From: CAZMOK01 sp964644135 | GTDB lineage: Bacteria > Bacteroidota > Bacteroidia > Bacteroidales > JAGOPY01 | Length of the DNA stretch: 62,265 nt | Direction of reading: 5' to 3' | Assembly (NCBI GenBank): GCA_964644135.1 | Contig: CAZXWD010000002.1 | Location: 1-62,265 of the forward strand | Shown here: one piece after another, positions 17,494 through 25,026 of the stretch | Position numbering within the stretch: position 1 is the first letter of the stretch | Layout of the letters: every line of letters starts with the position of its first letter | Translations under genes and position numbers: made by a program | Notes under the pieces: model-generated | The model's database searches: none | What the model saw: only the letters and a program-made list of their open reading frames with translations | Told to the model about the DNA's origin: nothing

Positions 17494-17763
17494 ATGAACA
17501 AAGCAGAATTAATCGACGCAATTGCAAAAGATGCTGGATTGACAAAAGCTGATGCAAAACGCGCACTGGAATCATTCGTTGGAACAACCACAAAAGCTCT
17601 CAAGAAAGGAGACCGCGTAGCACTGGTAGGATTCGGATCCTTCTCCGTGAGCAAGAGAGCTGCAAGAAAAGGCAGGAACCCGCAAACTGGCGCGGAAATC
17701 AAGATTGCTGCCAAGAAAGTCGTAAAATTCAAACCGGGAGCTGACCTTCAGAAAACGGTCTAA
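17494..17763 (+). CDS. hup: HU-family DNA-binding protein
   Basis: An 89-residue histone-like protein that bends and compacts DNA as a dimer. It starts MNKAELIDAIAKDAGLTKADA, with the dimerising helices up to ~45. The saddle strand GDRVALVGFGSFSV (~39-52) is followed by the DNA-gripping arm RAARKGRNPQTGAEIKI (~55-71), which includes the conserved RNPxTG. The C-terminus VVKFKPGADLQKTV is also canonical. It is monocistronic between its own promoter and a strong terminator. Confidence 0.95.
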   Translation: MNKAELIDAIAKDAGLTKADAKRALESFVGTTTKALKKGDRVALVGFGSFSVSKRAARKGRNPQTGAEIKIAAKKVVKFKPGADLQKTV

Positions 17764-17786
17764 TATCCGGTAAAAAAATTTTCGTG

Positions 17787-17814
17787 CCCCGCCAACCAAT
17801 GGCGGGGTTTTTTT
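17787..17814 (+). terminator. Terminator of the HU gene
   Basis: CCCCGCC (17787-17793) pairs with GGCGGGG (17801-17807) around a 7-base loop, followed by seven T. It runs into the stop codon of the convergent glycosylase gene, and the stem could also slow transcription from that side. Confidence 0.9.
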
Positions 17815-18424
17815 ATTCCCCGACTTTTCCTGCATATTCCCCTATTGCCTCTTCCTTTATCCTGAAGCGATAATCGAGCAGCGCATCCGTACCTGCATAA
17901 TCGATCCCCACCCTTGGGCCTTTCTTAATATCACTATCATGGATCATAAGGCCGTGGTCCTCTATCCATATCCTTTCGCCGAGCAGGTCATAACCTGTAT
18001 GCATTGTATGGATCCCGAGGGCACGGGTAACCTTGGCAGGTCCGTTGAAGTTCCGGTAATCATTACAGTTCTTTCCGGTTTTAGAAAAGATCAGTTCCTT
18101 TCCTGATACAGGCATGATGCCCCTTATAAGAACTGCGTGGGGCACTCCCCTTTTATTGGTCACCACATTGAAAAGATGATGCATTCCGTAGCAGAGATAA
18201 ACATAAGCCGTGCCGCCTTCTTCATACATCACTTCTGTACGTGACGTACTGCGGTTACCGTATGCGTGCGATGCCCTGTCGTTAATTCCTGCATATGCCT
18301 CCGTCTCTGTGATCATACCCCCTGTTATTCCTCCCTTAAGGTTGGTTGTAAGCACCTTACCGATAAGACGCCGTGCAGTTTCAACCACATTTTCCGATAG
18401 ATAAAATTCTCTGCTAAGCTTCAT
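17813..18424 (-). CDS. 3-methyladenine (alkyladenine) DNA glycosylase, AAG/MPG family
   Basis: A 203-residue base-excision enzyme that removes alkylated purines such as 3-methyladenine. Recognisable AAG-family segments are ARRLIGKVL, ITETEAYAGINDRASHAYGN (~40-59, holding the catalytic-site Glu and the damage-pocket residues), RTEVMYEEGGTAYVYLCYGMHHLFNVVT (~64-91) and the later NGPAKVTRALGI. The ATG at 18424 gives the usual MKLSREFYL opening; an in-frame GTG at 18433 is less likely. Confidence 0.92.
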   Translation of the reverse strand: MKLSREFYLSENVVETARRLIGKVLTTNLKGGITGGMITETEAYAGINDRASHAYGNRSTSRTEVMYEEGGTAYVYLCYGMHHLFNVVTNKRGVPHAVLIRGIMPVSGKELIFSKTGKNCNDYRNFNGPAKVTRALGIHTMHTGYDLLGERIWIEDHGLMIHDSDIKKGPRVGIDYAGTDALLDYRFRIKEEAIGEYAGKVGE

Positions 18425-18450
18425 TAAAAACACAATTTAAAGAAGGAAAG

Positions 18451-18458
18451 CAAAATTA
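18451..18458 (-). promoter_or_regulatory. Candidate -7 box (TAATTTTG) of the alkyladenine glycosylase gene
   Basis: A full TAnnTTTG match on the minus strand, 26 bases before the ATG at 18424. Confidence 0.5.
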
Positions 18459-18491
18459 ATGAAAGTAGAAAAGCTCAGCACGGTTGGTTGT

Positions 18492-20414
18492 TTAAAACCT
18501 TAGTCTGTATTGCTTTTTCCAGGTGTACCTGTGATCATCGGCTTTCCTGATCTTTCGGTTATCTTCGAGCCACCTGAGAACCTGTATTACCTGTTCCTCA
18601 TCATAATCATTGATCTCGAAAATAAGTTCCTGCACCGACATCGGTTTCCGGGTAAGTCTTGATTTAACCTCCCTGATGATCCGGTCAAAAACGAGGTCGC
18701 TTAACCCCACCTTGTTCCTTTTCCTGCAAAAATCACACGTGCCACACCGGGGAGCGTCCTTCTCCCCGAAATAACTTAACAGGATCTGGCTTCTGCAGGC
18801 CGTGGTCCTGGAAACGTAATCAGTGACTGCCTGTAACCTCTTCAGCGCCTCCTTTTTCCGGTTGCGGTAATTCTCAGGTGAGAGGTGCAGGCTGGAGTTG
18901 TCGAAACGTTCACTTACAAATGTGACTTTTGGTTTGTCCGATTGAGGCAGATAGCTGACAACACCTGTTTTATCCAGATACTCCAGCATTTTTACAACTC
19001 TTTCCTTCTTAAGTTTCGACCTGTTTGCCAGCTCACTTTCGCTGATCTTTACAAACTCAGTGAAAAGTCCGGAATAAGAGCGCAGCAAAAGCTTGATGAA
19101 AGGGTCAAGCTTTTTCTCTTCAACCTGTATCCGGTAAAGATCTTCCCGGTCAATGAGAAAATGCAGTCTCGACGGCGCACCAAAAGCTTCGTTGAGCATC
19201 AGGTAGCCTTCCCTTTCGAGGATCCTCATGGTGTTATAGGCTATTATCGGGCTGAACCCGTAATTGGCACAAAACTCACGCAATTCAAATTCAAATGATT
19301 GGTCTTTGCCACTTCCGACGGCCAGATTCAGGTAGTTCCCAATAGCCTGGTAGATGGCCTTAATGTCTTTGAAATCCGGATACGATTGCTCCAGGTTTTC
19401 CTTCAATCTGGAAATATCGGCTTCATCATAGATTATTATTGCAAAAGCCTGCTTTTCATCCCTGCCTGCCCTGCCGGCTTCCTGGAAATAGGCTTCAAGT
19501 GAATCGGGAATGTCGAGATGTATTACCAGTCGTACATCAGGCTTGTCAATACCCATTCCAAAGGCATTGGTGGAGACGATTATTCGGGTCTGGCCCCTCT
19601 TCCATTCATCCTGTTTGCGGTCCCTTGTTTTAGTGTCGAGGCCGGCATGGTAGAAATCGGCCGAAATTTTGTTTTTCCTGAGAAAATCGGCAATTTCCCT
19701 GGTCTTTTTCCGGTTTCTTACATAGATTATGCCCGTCCCCTGTACTTTCGTGAGGGTATTGAGCAATCTTCCGTATTTGTCATCCTCCTCCACCACTCCG
19801 TAACTCAGGTTCTTTCGCTCAAAACTCTTGCGGAATACATTTTTTTCCTCAAAGCCAAGTTTATCCTGAATATCATCCACCACTTCGGGGGTTGCGGTAG
19901 CAGTAAGTGCTATAACAGGAACGTCAGGTATCTGCTTCCTGGTTTCGTTGATCTTAAGATAAGGTGGCCTGAAGTCGTAGCCCCATTGCGAAATACAATG
20001 GGCCTCATCAACCACCAGCAGGCCAACCTTCATTTTCTGAAGGACAAGCCGGAACCTCTCGGTCTCAAGCCTCTCCGGTGAGAGATATAAAAATTTTATG
20101 TCCCCGTATACACAATTGTCGAAAGCAACCTCGATCTCCGAGCGGTGCATCCCGGAGTAGATCGCCACCGCCTTGATATTTTTCTTCTGAAGGTTTGCAA
20201 CCTGGTCTTTCATCAGGGCAATAAGCGGCGTAACCACAATGCAGAGACCTTCGGTCATAAGGGCCGGTACCTGGAAGCATATCGATTTGCCGCCACCTGT
20301 GGGCAGCAAGCCAAGTGTGTCGTTCCCCTGCAAAACAGAATTTATTATCTCTTCCTGCATAGGCCTGAACGATGAATGGCCCCAATATTTGATCAATATG
20401 TTCCTGGCTTCCAA
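18492..20414 (-). CDS. recQ: ATP-dependent DNA helicase RecQ
   Basis: A 640-residue 3'-5' helicase for recombinational repair. The SF2 core shows Q-motif FRPMQ, Walker A TGGGKS (39-44), DEAH (136-139), the SAT-like ALTATATPEV and the motif VI region QEAGRAGRDE. The RecQ-C-terminal region has a zinc site with a first Cys in ACRSQILLSYFGE and then CGTCDFC, followed by a winged-helix part. No HRDC domain is evident: the end (~575-640) is a different helical segment closing with YTWKKQYRLRF. HRDC loss is common in RecQ homologues. It is read alone, away from the small plus-strand gene. Confidence 0.93.
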   Translation of the reverse strand: MEARNILIKYWGHSSFRPMQEEIINSVLQGNDTLGLLPTGGGKSICFQVPALMTEGLCIVVTPLIALMKDQVANLQKKNIKAVAIYSGMHRSEIEVAFDNCVYGDIKFLYLSPERLETERFRLVLQKMKVGLLVVDEAHCISQWGYDFRPPYLKINETRKQIPDVPVIALTATATPEVVDDIQDKLGFEEKNVFRKSFERKNLSYGVVEEDDKYGRLLNTLTKVQGTGIIYVRNRKKTREIADFLRKNKISADFYHAGLDTKTRDRKQDEWKRGQTRIIVSTNAFGMGIDKPDVRLVIHLDIPDSLEAYFQEAGRAGRDEKQAFAIIIYDEADISRLKENLEQSYPDFKDIKAIYQAIGNYLNLAVGSGKDQSFEFELREFCANYGFSPIIAYNTMRILEREGYLMLNEAFGAPSRLHFLIDREDLYRIQVEEKKLDPFIKLLLRSYSGLFTEFVKISESELANRSKLKKERVVKMLEYLDKTGVVSYLPQSDKPKVTFVSERFDNSSLHLSPENYRNRKKEALKRLQAVTDYVSRTTACRSQILLSYFGEKDAPRCGTCDFCRKRNKVGLSDLVFDRIIREVKSRLTRKPMSVQELIFEINDYDEEQVIQVLRWLEDNRKIRKADDHRYTWKKQYRLRF

Positions 20415-20551
20415 AAAACTGATTTTTTACTAAATTAATATAATTGGGGTGCGAAAATACCTGTCAGTTTCACGCAAGTTTTAAACAAATAATAATGTTC
20501 GGTTAATAATCACTTTAAACCAGAAGGTTTATTTTGAGTAAAATTGTTGTC

Positions 20552-20785
20552 ATGGAAATTGAAAAACAAAAAGTCGAAACCGGTCTCCGCCGTCTTTTCA
20601 CTTCAGCCTCCGATATATTCATCGATACTGATATCAAGGAATGTGAGGTCAGGATATCGATCGATGAATACCAGGGTGAACTGAGAGAGAGGTTATTCGA
20701 GAACGGCATGCAGTTCAACATGGTGGATTATTGTGATATCTACCCTTTTAAATATGTGTTCAGCTATAAATCCGTAAAGGGTTGA
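20552..20785 (+). CDS. Small conserved-looking protein of unknown function
   Basis: A 77-residue acidic soluble protein from the ATG at 20552 (a TTG at 20534 would add six residues). It has no signal peptide or membrane helix. Predicted elements are a helix (VETGLRRLFTSASDIFI) and strands (ECEVRISIDEYQGEL, NMVDYCDIYPFKYVFSYK). I do not recognise the family. Codon use resembles its neighbours and it is divergent from recQ. It could be a real gene or, less likely, a chance ORF. Confidence 0.5.
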   Translation: MEIEKQKVETGLRRLFTSASDIFIDTDIKECEVRISIDEYQGELRERLFENGMQFNMVDYCDIYPFKYVFSYKSVKG

Positions 20786-20813
20786 AATTTTAAGTGTTTC
20801 CCAGGCAGAGTCC

Positions 20814-20886
20814 ACTCATATTGCTCATAGTACTCATAGTACTCATAGTACACATAGTACGCAAAGTACCAAAGTATCATAGTATA
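20814..20886. repeat. Tandem ~9-bp repeat (CTCATAGTA)n, degenerate
   Basis: About seven units: three clean CTCATAGTA copies, then variants CACATAGTA, CGCAAAGTA, CCAAAGTA and TCATAGTA. The copies decay to the right. It does not lie in a gene. Confidence 0.85.
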
Positions 20887-20893
20887 CTTTCAT

Positions 20894-20965
20894 CCTATTC
20901 CTATTCCTAATCCTAATCCTAATCCTAATCCTAATCCTAATCCTATTCCTATTCCTATTCCTATT
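20894..20965. repeat. Tandem hexamer repeat: 2x CCTATT, 6x CCTAAT, 4x CCTATT
   Basis: Twelve perfect 6-bp units occupy exactly 72 bases. Variant units are grouped in blocks, as expected from local slippage. No ORF uses the block. Confidence 0.95.
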
Positions 20966-20976
20966 CTTAATTACCG

Positions 20977-21041
20977 TACCCTCCCCCTGGCTTCGCCTTC
21001 CCCCTCCCTACCAGTAGGGAGGGGGATTGAGGGGGTGGGTA
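20977..21041. repeat. Nested G/C-rich inverted repeat
   Basis: An inner perfect 12-bp inverted repeat, CCCCCTCCCTAC (21000-21011) against GTAGGGAGGGGG (21014-21025), has a 2-base loop. Outer arms at 20977-20987 and 21031-21041 pair at 10 of 11 positions. There is no T run, so this is more a REP-like intergenic palindrome than a terminator. Together with the two tandem arrays it fills most of the 370-base gene-free stretch 20786-21155. Confidence 0.85.
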
Positions 21042-21128
21042 AGCATCTGTCATTCTATATAAAAAACTCTCATTCAAAGATGACAACCAAGGATAAATAT
21101 CAATTGAAAATATCCTCTGTATTTTCAT

Positions 21129-21136
21129 TAAATTTG
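21129..21136 (+). promoter_or_regulatory. Candidate -7 box (TAAATTTG) of the 21156 lipoprotein gene
   Basis: A full TAnnTTTG match 20 bases before the ATG, with a TTG 22 bases upstream at 21104-21106. Confidence 0.5.
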
Positions 21137-21155
21137 TAATTAAAGAACAAGCACT

Positions 21156-21488
21156 ATGGCAGCTAAAGAATCCCTTATATCAGCAATTATTATTTTAGCC
21201 TTCTCCATTGCGGTCATCAGCGGATGCAGGAAAAATGCCGATGATACACCACCGTCTATCACGATGAGCGGGTACAACCCTGTAACTGTTTGCGTGGGTA
21301 CACCTTACAATGATGCCGGCGCCACAGCTTTCGACGAAACTGATGGTGATGTAACAGACGAGATACAGGTTGACATTGATGTTGACACATCCCAGCCCGG
21401 CGAAGGCACGGTAACTTATTCGGTAACCGATGAGGCAGGCAATACAGCAACAGCCGTAAGGGAGGTTGTGGTGATCTATTGCGATTAG
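21156..21488 (+). CDS. Small lipoprotein with DUF5011-type Ig-like domain
   Basis: A 110-residue lipoprotein. The signal peptide ends in lipobox VISGC (Cys ~24). One bacterial Ig-like domain follows, of the kind found in many copies in surface proteins: PPSITMSGYNPVTVCVG, then DAGATAFDETDGDVTDEI and the closing GTVTYSVTDEAGNTATAVREVVV. Here the domain stands alone on a lipid anchor. A binding or structural role is possible but cannot be read from sequence. It precedes the lipid kinase gene by 13 bases and is probably cotranscribed with it. Confidence 0.75.
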   Translation: MAAKESLISAIIILAFSIAVISGCRKNADDTPPSITMSGYNPVTVCVGTPYNDAGATAFDETDGDVTDEIQVDIDVDTSQPGEGTVTYSVTDEAGNTATAVREVVVIYCD

Positions 21489-21501
21489 CAGACAGGAAGT
21501 A

Positions 21502-22398
21502 ATGGAAGAGAAAAAGCACATCACCTTTATTGCCAATTCAATTGCAATATCTTCCGGTTTCAGTGAATTTGAGACGTTGATAAAAAAACACCTCAACATT
21601 GATAAGTACGACTACACCTTATATCTGACCGAAAAAGCGGGAGACGCAAAAAAGATTGCCTCAGGAGCTGTCGGCAGAAGCAGCTCTGCACTGGTGGCAG
21701 TGGGAGGTGACGGTACCATAAATGAAATTGCACGTACCATAATCGGGACTGATACCAGGCTGGGCATCATACCGTATGGTTCGGGGAACGGGCTCGCCCG
21801 GCATCTTGGCATCCCCCTGGCAACTAAAAAAGCCTTCGATATTTTGAATAATGGCCGCACAAAATCCATTGATACGGGTATCATGAATAATATGAGCTTC
21901 GTAAATGTTGCAGGGGCCGGTTTTGATGCCAGGGTAGCCAACCAGTACGCAAAATCAGGTGAAAGGGGCTTTAAAAGTTATTTCCGTATCATAATCAGTG
22001 AATACCTTACCTATAAGCCCAGGGAATTCAGGATCATTTTTGATGACAAGGATATAACAAGAAAGGCAATCTTTGTCACCTTTGCCAATTCGAGCCAGTT
22101 TGGCTACAACACAGTCATTGCGCCCGGTGCAAGCGTGACGGACGGGATGCTCGACCTGGTTATCGTGAAAAGGTTTCCTTCGATAGAGATACCCCGGGCA
22201 ATACATTTGTTATATACTCATAAAATAGACCACTCCGGTTATGTTGAAAGATACCGGAGCAAGGAGATAAAACTGATCAGGAACAAGGGCCGAAAGGTTA
22301 ACCTCGACGGGGAAGCGGTGAACATGGAAGGAGAATTGCATGTAAAGGTCAATCCCGCTTCAATGCAGGTCATCGTCCCTGAAAATTTCAAGGATTGA
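21502..22398 (+). CDS. Diacylglycerol kinase family lipid kinase (YegS/BmrU-like)
   Basis: A 298-residue cytoplasmic lipid kinase that transfers phosphate from ATP to diacylglycerol or a related lipid. It has the catalytic-domain signature ALVAVGGDGTINEIA (~63-77, GGDGT at 68-72), the second nucleotide motif GIIPYGSGNGLARHLGIP (~89-106), and the C-terminal beta-sandwich with NLDGEAV (~272-278), which carries conserved acidic residues. The precise lipid cannot be told. The next gene starts one base after its stop. Confidence 0.88.
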   Translation: MEEKKHITFIANSIAISSGFSEFETLIKKHLNIDKYDYTLYLTEKAGDAKKIASGAVGRSSSALVAVGGDGTINEIARTIIGTDTRLGIIPYGSGNGLARHLGIPLATKKAFDILNNGRTKSIDTGIMNNMSFVNVAGAGFDARVANQYAKSGERGFKSYFRIIISEYLTYKPREFRIIFDDKDITRKAIFVTFANSSQFGYNTVIAPGASVTDGMLDLVIVKRFPSIEIPRAIHLLYTHKIDHSGYVERYRSKEIKLIRNKGRKVNLDGEAVNMEGELHVKVNPASMQVIVPENFKD

Positions 22399-22399
22399 T

Positions 22400-22741
22400 A
22401 TGTCGGAAAGAAAAAAGAGAAAAGGTATCGTTTATTCCACCGACCCAGACTTCAAATATGATTACGGGAAAGGTGAACAGGCGGAAACACCACCACCCCC
22501 GGAGCAGGATCTTCGTGTTTTCAGGGACAGTAAGAAGCGCAAAGGAAAGACCGTAACAATAATATCGGGATTTACCGGTACCGGCCACGACCTCAACAAC
22601 CTGGCCAAAGAGCTCAAGAACAGTTGCGGTGCGGGAGGCTCTGTAAAAGACGGTGAGATCCTCATCCAGGGGGATAAAAAAGAACAGGTAGGTAAAATAT
22701 TGAGCTCCAAAGGCTATAATTTTAAATTCTCCGGGGGCTGA
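22400..22741 (+). CDS. SUI1/eIF1-like translation factor (YciH family)
   Basis: A 113-residue protein. The first ~45 residues are a charged, flexible lead (SERKKRKGIVYST, then PPPPEQDL). The SUI1 domain follows: KGKTVTIISGFTGTGHDLNNLAKELKNSCGAGGSVKDGEILIQGDK (~48-93), matching the basic beta-strand, the Leu-rich helix and the CGxGGSVKDGEI loop. Bacterial YciH affects fidelity of start-site choice in vitro. It lies one base after the lipid kinase stop, a tight and functionally puzzling pairing. Confidence 0.9.
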   Translation: MSERKKRKGIVYSTDPDFKYDYGKGEQAETPPPPEQDLRVFRDSKKRKGKTVTIISGFTGTGHDLNNLAKELKNSCGAGGSVKDGEILIQGDKKEQVGKILSSKGYNFKFSGG

Positions 22742-22855
22742 TATTATTTCTCATTCAAAAAGCATATCTCGGGTATCACCCTTATGATTGTTACTTTTTT
22801 CACATTTTATTTTATTGTAATATTGTCGTTGTTTACCAAAAAAACAGAGTAGGAT

Positions 22856-23560
22856 ATGAAAGAAAAGGTAATTATTGAAACAATAGGGACTATTGAAAAG
22901 AAAGAGCTTTTATCGGCAGTGGGATACGACGACATGGTACTGGAATCGCTTCATCCCTTTCCCGGATATCACGGTACAACCGTTCCTGACAGTGATGTGC
23001 CGAAATCCCTCTTCTTCATAACCCGTTCGAAATACACGGAAGAGAAGGTAATACGCATTATCCAGCATATTAAAAAGACAACCGACCTTAAATTCGACGG
23101 ATCCCCGGGGCTGGTTACCCTCTTCAATATGCAGGTGCCCTGTATAAGGATCCGTGACGTAGAGGGTTACGATATTATCCCGGATCTTCTGAGCGCCTTC
23201 AGGAATGCAGGCCTTGAATTCATGACCAGCAGGAAGATAGAACCTTACACCGGTATTATCAAGATAAAGAAATATTTCCTGCTCGACCCGGTCTCGAATT
23301 GTACATTCAAGGATATTGAAGACCCGGCAATGTACTATTTTACCATACCTATCCAATTGAGGTTCAATCAGCTTGAGAGAATGACGGTCGACATCAAAAG
23401 GAATTTTGAGGACAATAAGTTTGATGCCGCGCTGGGTGCATTCTACAGAAGGACCGGGCTGGTTGACGTGATAAGGATCTATGATGAGAAGTGCGACCAG
23501 GACAGACTGAACAAGATAAGATCAATGTACAACGCAGCCATAAAAAAGCTCATGAAGTGA
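22856..23560 (+). CDS. Conserved-looking protein of unknown function (234 aa)
   Basis: A soluble mixed alpha/beta protein with no signal peptide or membrane helix. It opens MKEKVIIETIGTIEKKELL and has an FPGYHG phrase (~35-40), a strand-rich middle (GLVTLFNMQVPCIRIRD, ~82-98), and a Lys/Arg-rich helix at the end (RLNKIRSMYNAAIKKLMK). I do not recognise the family. It comes just before the MscS-type channel gene, whose start lies 50 bases after its stop, so they may be cotranscribed. Confidence 0.65.
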   Translation: MKEKVIIETIGTIEKKELLSAVGYDDMVLESLHPFPGYHGTTVPDSDVPKSLFFITRSKYTEEKVIRIIQHIKKTTDLKFDGSPGLVTLFNMQVPCIRIRDVEGYDIIPDLLSAFRNAGLEFMTSRKIEPYTGIIKIKKYFLLDPVSNCTFKDIEDPAMYYFTIPIQLRFNQLERMTVDIKRNFEDNKFDAALGAFYRRTGLVDVIRIYDEKCDQDRLNKIRSMYNAAIKKLMK

Positions 23561-23610
23561 CCTCCACATCCCTGAGCAATTGTGAAAAACAGTAAACTAA
23601 TTTCAGGTTT

Positions 23611-24894
23611 ATGTTCAACATTATTGACAATACCATTGAGAACTGGTTGATAGAATTAGGAATGTCCACAGGACCGGCAAAGGCAATCGCCGATTTTTCG
23701 GGTTTTCTTATCATCCTTATCCTGGCGTTTATTTCCTTCTTTGTGATCAAGAAGATACTTATTACCTGGATAACTATCCTTGCAAGAAAGTCGAAATCTC
23801 AATGGGATGATAAATTAATAGATCGAAGGGTATTCCATCGACTTTCTTACCTTGCCCCCGCCCTGATCATAATATACCTTACTCCTTTTGTCATTCCCGA
23901 AAGGGAAGGACTTATTGATATTATCCAGACCATAGCCAATGTTTACATCTTCACCATTGCTTTGATCGTGATCTTTTCTGTGCTGGACGCTGTAAACGAT
24001 ATTTACAACAGTTTCCACATTGCTGCGAAAAGACCCATCAAAAGCTTTCTACAGGTGGTTAAAATTGTCGTTCTGATAATATACCTGGTACTGGTCATAA
24101 ATTCACTATTCATTGGTGGGCAGAATTTTGGATGGCTGGCAGGTATAGGGGCATTTTCGGCTGTGCTGCTGCTTGTTTTCAGGGACCCTATCCTGGGGTT
24201 TGTTGGTGGTCTGCAACTGGCTTTCAACGACATGCTCAGGATCGGCGACTGGATCCAGATGGATAAATTCGGCGCCGATGGTACCGTTATCGATATCAAC
24301 ATAACAGCCGTGAAGGTGCAGAACTGGAACAAGACCATAAGTACCATTCCCACCTATGCACTGGTAAACGATTCGTATAAGAACTGGCGCGGGATGGAAG
24401 AATCAGGGGGACGGAGGATCAAAAGGTCTGTAATGATCGATACAAGGTCCATTAAGTTCTGTACCCCTGATATGCTCGAAAGATTCTCGAAATTTGAGCA
24501 TGTTGCCGAATATGTAAAGAATACCGAGGAAAATATAAGGGAGTATAACGAAAACAAGAAAATTGACAACTCTGTCCTGGTGAACGGAAGAAGGCAAACC
24601 AATATAGGTATTTTCAGGGCATATCTGAAAGGTTACCTCCGAAACCATCCCAAGGTAAACCAGGATATGACCTTTCTTGTAAGGCAATTGCAACCCAGCG
24701 AAAAAGGACTCCCCATGGAAGTTTACGTTTTCAGCAAGGTCCAGGCCTGGGCAGATTACGAAGACATACAATCCGACATATTCGATCATATCCTGGCCGT
24801 GGTGCCCCAGTTCGACCTTAAGGTCTTCCAGAATCCGTCAGGAAGTGATATCCATGATCTTGTCAGCAGTCATGATATCAAGGTAAAAAACTGA
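23611..24894 (+). CDS. MscS-family mechanosensitive channel (YbdG-like)
   Basis: A 427-residue inner-membrane channel that opens on membrane tension. Five hydrophobic segments lie in the first ~205 residues, the last with the pore-lining Gly/Ala pattern (FGWLAGIGAFSAVLLLVFRD, ~172-191). The MscS beta-domain follows (GFVGGLQLAFNDMLRIGDWIQM and the VQNWNKTISTIPTYALVND stretch, ~195-255). The soluble C-terminal half, with RRIKRSVMID and a late LPMEVYVFSK strand, resembles YbdG-type miniconductance channels rather than the short MscS. Confidence 0.88.
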   Translation: MFNIIDNTIENWLIELGMSTGPAKAIADFSGFLIILILAFISFFVIKKILITWITILARKSKSQWDDKLIDRRVFHRLSYLAPALIIIYLTPFVIPEREGLIDIIQTIANVYIFTIALIVIFSVLDAVNDIYNSFHIAAKRPIKSFLQVVKIVVLIIYLVLVINSLFIGGQNFGWLAGIGAFSAVLLLVFRDPILGFVGGLQLAFNDMLRIGDWIQMDKFGADGTVIDINITAVKVQNWNKTISTIPTYALVNDSYKNWRGMEESGGRRIKRSVMIDTRSIKFCTPDMLERFSKFEHVAEYVKNTEENIREYNENKKIDNSVLVNGRRQTNIGIFRAYLKGYLRNHPKVNQDMTFLVRQLQPSEKGLPMEVYVFSKVQAWADYEDIQSDIFDHILAVVPQFDLKVFQNPSGSDIHDLVSSHDIKVKN

Positions 24895-24965
24895 GTGCCC
24901 CTAAACCGGTTACTTTTATCTTGAGGCCTTTAACTGGTTCATCCAATAATTTTCTTTCATAAAAC

Positions 24966-24996
24966 TTGCATTGTCGGAGATTTCATTTTATATTTG
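24966..24996 (+). promoter_or_regulatory. Promoter of the TetR-led operon (-33 TTG, -7 TATATTTG)
   Basis: TTG at 24966-24968 and TATATTTG at 24989-24996 are 20 bases apart. The -7 box runs into the imperfect palindrome at 24994-25009, so a bound dimer would block it. Confidence 0.62.
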
Positions 24997-25009
24997 ACCG
25001 ACCGTTCAA
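24994..25009. promoter_or_regulatory. Likely TetR-family operator upstream of the 25027 gene
   Basis: TTGACCGACCGTTCAA pairs with its own complement at 12 of 16 positions (TTGA-CG--CG-TCAA). It lies 17 bases upstream of the regulator's ATG and overlaps the -7 box, as expected of an autorepression site. Confidence 0.6.
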
Positions 25010-25026
25010 CCAAAAAATAATCCAAA

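Noticed and set aside
20814..20965. Possible CRISPR array
   Set aside because: The units are 9 and 6 bases with no spacers between them, so these are simple tandem repeats.
20894..20965. Telomere-like end of a linear replicon
   Set aside because: The array is only 72 bases, internal, and flanked by ordinary genes on both sides.
20977..21041. Rho-independent terminator
   Set aside because: The stem is strong but no T run follows on either strand, and it is more than 190 bases from the nearest upstream stop.
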